DNA of 64,000 bases from positions 10,602,925 through 10,666,924 of the forward strand of contig OX155964.1 in assembly GCA_944548615.1 (NCBI GenBank), written 5' to 3'. The stretch is from Micropterix aruncella (Eukaryota > Arthropoda > Insecta > Lepidoptera > Micropterigidae). Made by a program: the position numbers and the translations under genes. Every line of letters starts with the position of its first letter. Positions within the stretch are counted from its first letter, which is position 1. The notes beneath the pieces are model-generated. The model was not told the DNA's origin, did not search any database, and was given only the letters and a program-made list of their open reading frames with translations. Shown one piece after another: positions 58,401-64,000 of the stretch.

Positions 58401-61400
58401 GGCTGGAGGATAGTTGATGCACAACCACCCCACCCGATTATGCCATAACAAAGAATGCTTTGGCATAATGCATAATACGTATTTTTTAGTGTTCCCGGGT
58501 CTAAAATATTTCTCACTTCGCGGAATACGTAGGAAAGTTTTCGAACCTTGCTTGTCAACATCTCAATGTGCTCAATAAAGCTTTTACAAGGAAATGAAAA
58601 TAAAATGTGAAAGGAATTTTTTTTTAAATAATTGATATTTGAAGAGCCGAGTTCTTCTTTTCATTTAAATTAAGGCATATCAATCTTTTAATGTTATTTT
58701 TTTGGCTAATTAATAATGATCGCAGATTCCTTATACCACCTTTAATAAAACAAATTTCAAATTCATAAATGGTGCGAGGATGAAAATAATTATTCGATTC
58801 CCGAAATTCTTAGTGCACCAATCGTATAATCTTCATTTGCACCTGCCATTGTTGTGGATTCATCTTAGGTTGTACCATTGATTCAGTGGTTGTACCCAAC
58901 ATTGTGCAAATTATGTATCTTTTTCAGTCGAGGAAAATCAATAAATAAAAATAAAATACGTGTAATGCGAATAAAATAAGAGACAAAATCTGCTTACATA
59001 TATTTCTGAGAGTAACATTTGGAAAGTTCTCAAATGAAGAGCTTTTGTAGCTCATTTGGTAGATGTCCTGTTGTATGCTGATGTCATCTGTTTTCAGACT
59101 CCGTAACCAAGCAAGGGATTGTGCCGCTTTCTAAAATAGTATAAATAATATGAAGCCATTAATCTTTCGTTTATGACCGCAGTAACGTAACGTTTGAATA
59201 ACGTTTGAATAAGTATAAATGTAATATGAAATCGAAGACTATCGCGGTTGTTTGACATTATAAATAGGATAGAAAACGAATTTACGCCGAACGCAAAGAC
59301 GTAAAACAGGATACAGTGAGTGTGCAAGACGGATTTTAAAAATTTCCGCGCTCCGAGCCCGGCCCCCCACCACCGTTATAACCTACGCAGTGGCGGCAGC
59401 GGTTTGCGGCCTACCCGCAAAACAACGGACTGACAGCTCTTCAGTTTACCCTAGACAACGGCGGCTGCAACGTCACCGAAACGTCGGGTCCTACAAATTT
59501 CACGCGGTAAATTCGTTTTCTATCCTATTTATAAGTATAAATGTACTTAAGAGTTACCGAATTCAACATAATCAGCATGAAAAAACAAAGAAACAGTATC
59601 AACTTAATAGCTTACTTCTGATAACAGTAATCCATAAGATTTATAAGATTACCGCCAATTTTATTAAGAAACAATCAACTAGTTCATCGAACCATTGCTA
59701 AATTAAATGGAAAACAAAAAAGAATTATAGATACAGTCTAGCCATTAAGAATAGACATTAATTCAACATGGGGTGAAAATATTTTGATATGGCAACACTT
59801 ACCCTTGTTAGACGAATTTTATTTCGTCTCGTTCATGAAATTGCGTTAATTTTGTCATTAATTATCGTTATTCATATTCTTTTACGTTAAAAATTCACAA
59901 AACTATTCGAAGCGGAGCTAAAGAAATAGTTTTCGGTGTCTCAAAATAAAATTCCAGATACATTTTGAGGTTACGTTTTGTTCGAAATTTCGTATAGTTT
60001 AACCAGAAATTGTTAGTACCTACATATATCAATCGTAGTCAATATTATGATTATTTAACGGAGGCACGAGTAACGTTTTTTTTCTTTCAAGCTCACAATA
60101 ATTCAAACGTCGATGTTACGTGGTAGAATCAGTAAAGAAGCAGAAACACTAGTCTGAGTATAATACGCCTCTTGGGAAACGGTACTGAAACATGCCCCTA
60201 GATTAATTGGCCTTACTATTCTCACATTACTTTGTTGCGATATAAATATTTTTTCGCAAAACGTAGGGTCTTTCTGGCCAGACTGTACATGGCACTATCG
60301 AAAACTGAAGCTGTATGTTTACAAAATCTAAGACGCCATAATAGTTCATTCGTACCTCATTCTTGTCCTGGCTGATCAAATACACCGGCGTTTCTGGCAT
60401 AATGAAGAAGGAAAAAAAATGTATAGTAGATGGGATCAGGAACAGCGCTATGGTAAGGCTATAGTTAAGAAGTCCCGATGCTGCAAAACCGGCGAGCATT
60501 CCTGTCATCTGGAATAATATCATCAGCGCTCCCAGGACTCCTCGGTGTGAGTTGTCGCTGATCTCCGCTACGTAGATGGGCGTGACGAGCATGCTGCCGG
60601 ATGCCGAAATACCCGCGAGTACCCGCACCGCCATGAATGCGCCTCGCGAGGTAAACCAAAGCGGGATTATCCATGATGCCTTCGAAAAATAAAAACACCC
60701 TAATAAACGCAATTTTCTCCTCCACTGAATCAGTATTACAGTATCATTGCGCAGAGACATTCGCCAGACTTATGGCGATCCTGTATTATAGAAATATAAA
60801 TGGAAATATATTTATTGTCCGAACTTGTGGTGGTACATTTATGGTGATAATGCGTAACATTACGTCTCTCACATTGCAACAGATTGATAAATTTTCTTAT
60901 TCGCAAAAATTGTAATTTTTCATTAATTTATGACATTACTTAACTGGCTTGCCTATAATATCTAAATCATATCAAATAATCATTTGTAATATTCATTGAA
61001 TGGCCTGAAATAACATAAAAAAAGATATAACTTGTAACAATTGAAACAGAACGGATAAGTAGCACTAACAGTAGAAAAAATTAAATAAAAGCAATTCACC
61101 AACAATATAAAAAATAAAGGAATAATCAAAAATCAAGGAATAATCAAAAATCCGCATATAAAGAGGAAATGTATATGATTTAAAATGCGTAACCTTCGTA
61201 ATCGAATTATTGTAAAAAATGCATGCCCACAATATTGTATTAATAGGAGAAATATTTATTTAACGTGTAAAGGCTTTTTTCGATAGGCCCTTTTTTCAAC
61301 GCTGCGGTAAACCCTTTTCCTCTTAATTCTTTGATATTTGCAGGTAGGTTGGTTATAGATTTTTATTGAGTTGTATAACATTCCTTTTTTGAATAGAGTT

Positions 61401-62629
61401 AAATTTGGTTTGGGTGCTTGGAGCTCATGTTTATTTCTCGTAATAACATGAGCGTTATGTTTAATTTCGAATTCGTATTTTTGTGCTTGTTAGGAATGAA
61501 ACTGTTTACATTTAGTTTTTCCCGCATTTACACTTAAATTATTTGAGCCTAACCATTCAGTCACTTCTATAAAGCTTGTATTTACACTTCTTTCCACGTC
61601 AGCTTTAGTTTGCCCCCCAATTAGGATAGAAGTGTCGTCGGCGAATAAGTTTATTTTCTGTTGTGTCGCTAAAGGGAGCTCATTTACATATATTATAAAC
61701 AGCAGGCAACCGAGGACGTTTCCCTGCGAAATGCCATGTTGTGATCGAAGCCATTTTGATCGTACAGGTTCTACCATCTTTTTATTGCTGTTAAAGAACG
61801 TAATTTCAACACCCTGCTCCCGTTCAGAAAGGTACGATTTTAACCAATATATCGGGCGATCACCCATCCAATAATTGATCGCGCCCAACGCTGCTTAACT
61901 TCGGCACAGTACCTATACTAGAGACAGTAGCTTCTCTTAGAACAAATTAAAATCAAAGCGAATACGTCACGAGTCGTAGAAGTTCAGATATGGTCGCCAG
62001 ATGTCCCGTTACTCGGCCTACGCAGATATCCGAACGCTCGAAAACGTCGCCAGCTTTTACCTGCTCGTAATGCTAACCGTTCGCGTTCGTCGGGTCGTAC
62101 CCCTCTGCCCACATTCCTCACACCCTCTTTCCGCATTGCCCTGTAGCTCGAGAGTAAAGCTACTGGTTGGTTTACTGTGACTTGTGTCAATGTGACCGGT
62201 GTCAATGTGGCTACGGATGCACTGGTTCGAACGCTCGCATGCGACACGCAGCTGCCTAAATCTACCACAGCCGGCCGTAAATCCGGGGGCACGTTCTCCC
62301 CCCAGAAGTGTATTTGAAGTATATTATGATAGGCCCGGTCCTTCAATTCCAAGGCAGCTCCGTGTGTATTTATATGTATAGAACCAAGAATACATTACTT
62401 ACAATGGAAGGCAAAGAAACGGCGATGGCAGCGATCTTCCTCCCAAAAGCATCTGCTAAGTAGCCGTATACTGGAGTAGCCACCAGACATCCCAGGTAAA
62501 AGCTAGCAGTAAACCAAGTGAATGTATCATCATCAGCTGGTGGTCCAAGCGTCTGAGGCGGCCTTATGGTAAGGGCTACCGCCGAAGTTAGACCCAGAAA
62601 AGAACCGTAGGAGAATTGTGTCAAGTTCA
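52165..62629 (-). CDS. Sugar transporter 2 (Tret1-like MFS), multi-exon, partly unresolved
   Basis: Second sugar porter of the Tret1 type. Recognised coding exons, in gene order: 62629-62403, 60679-60356, [gap], 53000-52774, 52700-52497, 52413-52165 (stop TAA). All recognised junctions have GT/AG (donors GTAAGT, GTACGA, GTGCGT, GTTGGT). Phases join perfectly: 62403/60679 phase 0, 52774/52700 phase 0, 52497/52413 phase 0. Exon 60356 ends in phase 0 but 53000 starts in phase 1, so at least one exon, coding the large cytoplasmic loop after the sixth span, is missing between them. The first exon (N-terminal tail, ending phase 1) is also not found right of 62629. The 7.4-kb and 1.7-kb introns are filled with LINEs. 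The motifs that are present are intact. Confidence 0.85.
52497..52700 (-). CDS. Sugar transporter 2, exon with spans 8-10 region
   Basis: 68 residues from TLLILSYACGSVCLVILAIW to LLSEVFDFQ; acceptor CTATTTCCAG, donor CAG|GTTGGT, both phase 0. The segment VGPASIPLVLLSEVFDFQVR matches the usual PxxxxxEIFPLRVRG region. Confidence 0.9.
52774..53000 (-). CDS. Sugar transporter 2, exon with span 7 and second GRR box
   Basis: Acceptor GTTTTCAG before 53000 (phase 1), donor AGA|GTGCGT. VNEPADRRALRLVSVLLIVH to MILVDRLGRR. DRLGRR is the mid-protein copy of the GRR signature. Confidence 0.9.
53395..53570 (-). repeat. Dispersed repeat F, copy 2
   Basis: Inverted match of 22375-22550, inside the large intron of sugar transporter 2. 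Confidence 0.6.
53696..53995 (+). repeat. Dispersed repeat D, copy 2
   Basis: Same-strand match of 17008-17290; inside the intron. Confidence 0.75.
54040..56335 (+). mobile_element. LINE family L1x copy 4, long but decayed
   Basis: RT remnants in several frames: INSLKSSCSSGIDPN, REMGTADAIGKATKTIAELV and YLAIFLDLS (54360-54450), a GVPQGSVL-like stretch (CGVPQGSVL.PILF near 54648), a degraded YADD region, LCYEIIGWGGCSK, KPYRYPSEK, and FGQRHLMSIGPRIYN (55430-55480). Many stops and frameshifts. The 3' UTR has the paired-stem motif at 56171-56207 and an AAATAAATAAATAAATT tail. Opposite strand to the host transporter, inside its intron. Confidence 0.75.
56384..57560 (+). mobile_element. Decayed LINE endonuclease-RT linker fragment
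   Basis: Readable plus-strand pieces: FNFIINDRENTLLDVICVNA, then LRLSEELKYMITRKDKLCKN and FSQYKNLKN, the basic linker between endonuclease and RT of Jockey/CR1-type LINEs. Many stops. A 70-bp tandem duplication with CTCTAATGACCTCTTTCCCC occurs at 57311 and 57366. CCTTACCGTTA microrepeats lie at 56384-56430. Confidence 0.55.
57600..58575 (-). mobile_element. LINE family L1x copy 5
   Basis: Minus-strand ORF 58561-58010, 183 residues uninterrupted: KVRKLSYVFREVRNILDPGT, CYGIIGWGGCAST, KIIERKPYRYPTNQLYK and TTFGQRHFNFIAPRMYNYLP. 5' truncated in the thumb. The 3' UTR includes the paired-stem motif (57756-57792) and ends in an A/T tail near 57640. The closest relative in the window is copy 1 at 6262. 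Confidence 0.83.
58576..59223. other. Intron DNA, nothing recognised
   Basis: Searched by eye on the minus strand for the missing transporter exon; none convincing. Confidence 0.35.
59224..59534. repeat. Dispersed repeat G, copy 2, with perfect 28-bp inverted ends
   Basis: The arm TTATAAATAGGATAGAAAAC + GAATTTAC (59258-59285) is the exact complement of 59507-59534. The 221-bp GC-rich core holds CCCACCACCGTTATAACC, GCAAAACAACGGACTGACAG and CACCGAAACGTCGGG. The outer word ATCGAAGACTATCGCGGTTG also occurs, inverted, at 36184-36212. Confidence 0.78.
59535..60355. other. Intron DNA, nothing recognised
   Basis: No exon with transporter similarity was found on the minus strand. Confidence 0.35.
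60356..60679 (-). CDS. Sugar transporter 2, exon with spans 3-6
   Basis: 108 residues, phase 0 at both ends. Acceptor TTTTTCGAAG, donor GAG|GTACGA. ASWIIPLWFTSRGAFMAVRV, LAGISASGSM, PIYVAEISDNSHRGVLGA, and MPETPVYLISQDKNE, the usual PESPxxL position. Together these are the R...G and PxYxxEI signatures of sugar porters. Confidence 0.9.
60775..61888 (-). mobile_element. LINE family L2x copy 2: RT core joined to 5S-like sequence
   Basis: Minus-strand ORF 61888-61490 contains RPIYWLKSYLSEREQGVEI, GISQGNVLGCLLFIIYVNEL, the catalytic FADDT and NNLSVNAGKTK; RT palm, 132 residues. A deletion then joins it to the C-terminal end (NLPANIKELRGKGFTAALKK-like, 61340-61260) and the L2x 3' UTR, ending near 60775 with TTTCTAT-type repeats. 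The 5' boundary (61852-61905) reads as 5S rRNA. Confidence 0.75.
61852..61905 (-). pseudogene. 5S rRNA-derived segment fused to a LINE
   Basis: Minus strand GAAGTTAAGCAGCGTTGGGC then GCGATCAATTATTGGATGGG and TGATCGCC follows the 5S order GAAGTTAAGCA...GGGCGCG...TTAGATGGGTGACCGCC. About 75% identity by eye over ~52 nt, covering the A box to C box of the 5S internal promoter. Same orientation as the LINE that follows. Confidence 0.65.
61985..62380 (+). mobile_element. 3' UTR of the EVGARG-type LINE, copy 2
   Basis: CTACCACAGCCGGCCGTAA, CCCCCCAGAAGTGTAT, ATTATGATAGGCCCGGTCC and CAAGGCAGCTCCGTGTGTAT match 21795-21915. Inside the intron of sugar transporter 2, opposite strand. Confidence 0.65.
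62403..62629 (-). CDS. Sugar transporter 2, exon with spans 1-2 (first exon found)
   Basis: Acceptor CTTATTCCAG, donor ATT|GTAAGTAA. Codons: (N)TG AAC TTG, giving xNLTQFSYGSFLGLTSAVAL ... then WFTASFYLGCLVATPVYGYL, ADAFGRKIAAIAVSLPSI. DAFGRK is the first GRR/K signature. The exon starts in phase 1, so an upstream exon with the initiator Met must exist. Confidence 0.88.
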
Positions 62630-63427
62630 CTGGAATAAGATTTCTTGAAGTTATTCATAGGATTCAAAGTGGGCGAAGTTATTTGATGGGCGAATGTCGA
62701 ACCGTTCAACCCTCTTCCGACCTCTAAGACTTTCATATGGCTTTCACTGACTCTATTAGAATCGCTTATTGAAGACCTCAATAAAAATCGATCGACGAAG
62801 GTCAATGGCGTGGCCGTAATATTTGAAATCTTTTTCTAACGCTATTGTTGCCTTCTGATTATAATCAACACATGTGTATATTACGTGCTACGTAAAAAAA
62901 ACTAATTTTGTTTTATGATGCAAAAGTAGTAAAAATAATATTCCACACGAATTCGTCTTACAAATATACGTGCTACGTCTAAAACCAATCAGAAAGCCAG
63001 TTTCTTTGTCGCGAAGCGAGCAATACGTGTTATGTTCATCTGGCGCGACATGGGCTCCATTGTATTTCTTCGTGAAGTAGGTAATATCGGAGAATAGTTC
63101 GTATGAACAAGACAGAGCAGTGCGCTAGAGCGGAATGTAAAATGTACCACCATCGTGTCTTTTCCCGCACAAAAACTACCTGGCGAACATAAAATCGTGA
63201 GATTTAGTTTCAAAACCTAAAGCAGGCGTAGTGCCTAAAGCGGGCACCCTCGGGACCATGGAGTCGGAAAATTGGACCTAGGAATTATTTTACTGTTTTT
63301 TTTGCAAAACATTACAAAAAAATATAAAACAATATATAAAATATAGTAGAAACAATTGTGAAATAAAACAAATTGTTAATATGTATTTTTATTTAGTAGA
63401 GTAAATATTACACGTTAAGTAAAAAGA
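62630..63427. other. Upstream DNA of sugar transporter 2; first exon not located
   Basis: An exon ending in phase 1 with a start codon is expected here or beyond the window. No donor in this stretch stands out (CCAG|GTAGTT at 63175 would give phase 2). Otherwise no feature. Confidence 0.35.
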
Positions 63428-64000
63428 AGACCAACCTATTAATTTTAAAAACATTTGTCACAAATGTCTGGGTTGCTTAGGCAGCTATCGTGGTTCCATT
63501 TGTGGCACCTTACGCATTCAACACAGTCTACTTTTGAACTCTTTTTGGCATAATAATCCTTTCCACACCCTGCATATAGTTTCTTCGTGTTCATCGGAGT
63601 ACTCTTCAGATTCATCCAAAAAGATAATTGATTCGGCATCCGAGTATTAAAATAGTAGCTGCTATTTTACTTTGATTTTATGCTCTCTTGGCTCTATTTT
63701 TAGTTTCTTTCCCTGACGCGTTTGAATCGCTGCTTCCAGATCGTTTTTGTAAGGACTGGATGTTAATTCAGCCGCTTTCTGAGCACGACGTGACTTTTTC
63801 GTGATTGTAGCATTGGGAGTTGGAGATTGCAATCAAAACTTTCAGGTGACTCGCTCTTGAGGTTGATGAAATCGCTTGGTCTGAATTTTCATTGGAGGTT
63901 GCCGATACTACTTGAGCAGAAATCTCACAATCTGCACTTAGAAAAATGTTGTTTTTTTCTTTCCCAGTGTCGTTTTGTTATTACGGTTTTATACCGAATA
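63428..64000 (-). mobile_element. pogo/jerky-type DNA transposon, transposase C-terminus (runs off the window)
   Basis: Minus strand, reading in from the right edge: TITKKSRRAQKAAELTSSPY with KNDLEAAIQTRQGKKLK, then after a frame slip near 63600 KKLYAGCGKDYYAKKSSKVD and CVECVRCHKWNHDSC...CDKCF and a stop. The basic KRAQKAAELTSSP linker plus the Cys/His-rich C-C-C-C-H-C finger is typical of the tail of insect pogo/Tigger-like DDE transposases. The DDE core would be to the right. Confidence 0.68.

Noticed and set aside
62533..62805. 90-codon minus-strand frame considered as the first exon of sugar transporter 2
   Set aside because: It is in a different frame from the spliced exon and crosses the acceptor at 62630; no transporter similarity.
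62989..63213. 74-codon minus-strand frame upstream of sugar transporter 2
   Set aside because: No similarity to a transporter N-terminus and no phase-1 donor to join the exon at 62629.

Overview
This window reads as nuclear DNA of an insect, most probably a moth or butterfly (Lepidoptera). The evidence is AT-rich sequence, genes split by GT-AG introns, facilitated trehalose/sugar transporter genes of the insect Tret1 type, a globin exon with insect-like features, a Helitron of the kind abundant in Lepidoptera, and dense LINE, MITE, mariner and hAT remnants. Species cannot be named from sequence alone. There is no sign of prokaryotic or viral gene organisation, and no tRNA gene or CRISPR array was seen.

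Host genes are few and all lie on the minus strand. (1) One coding exon of a globin sits at 3521-3685. It starts just after a splice acceptor and ends at the classical globin B12.2 intron; the remaining coding exons must lie left of the window. (2) A compact two-exon Tret1-like sugar transporter, complete at 465 residues, lies at 43733-45192. (3) A second sugar transporter is spread over 52165-62629. Five exons are recognisable, but the exon(s) for the large cytoplasmic loop and the first exon were not found. Its introns are loaded with LINEs and other repeats.

Almost everything else is mobile-element sediment. 0-17 kb: LINE fragments, two hAT MITEs, a split 5S rRNA pseudogene, and an inverted pair of 310-bp repeats around a nested LINE. 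18-31 kb: several copies of an unclassified ~660-bp retroposon (here 'family A/B'), a Helitron, a TTAA-flanked element, a mariner broken by an RTE-type LINE, a PIF/Harbinger remnant and the C-terminus of a Penelope-like element. 31.7-36 kb: a 4.3-kb TA-flanked inverted-repeat transposon, itself hit by two nested LINEs and holding long hairpins, a 76-bp satellite and a possible two-exon ORF. 38-43 kb: a minisatellite, an R1/Jockey endonuclease fragment, an element with ~215-bp inverted arms, and another LINE. 42.6-49.4 kb: five (TA)n arrays totalling about 1.7 kb, tied to a local inverted/direct segmental duplication. 53-64 kb: LINEs inside and around the second transporter and a pogo/jerky-type transposase end at the right edge.

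The observations that most deserve a second look are: the family A/B retroposon (15-bp target duplications, one copy inside a 5S pseudogene, one copy inside an older copy of itself); a paired-stem motif conserved in the 3' UTR of five LINE copies; a 5S-LINE chimera; the TA-flanked foldback transposon; the globin with a predicted N-myristoylation site; and the exon gap in the second transporter.
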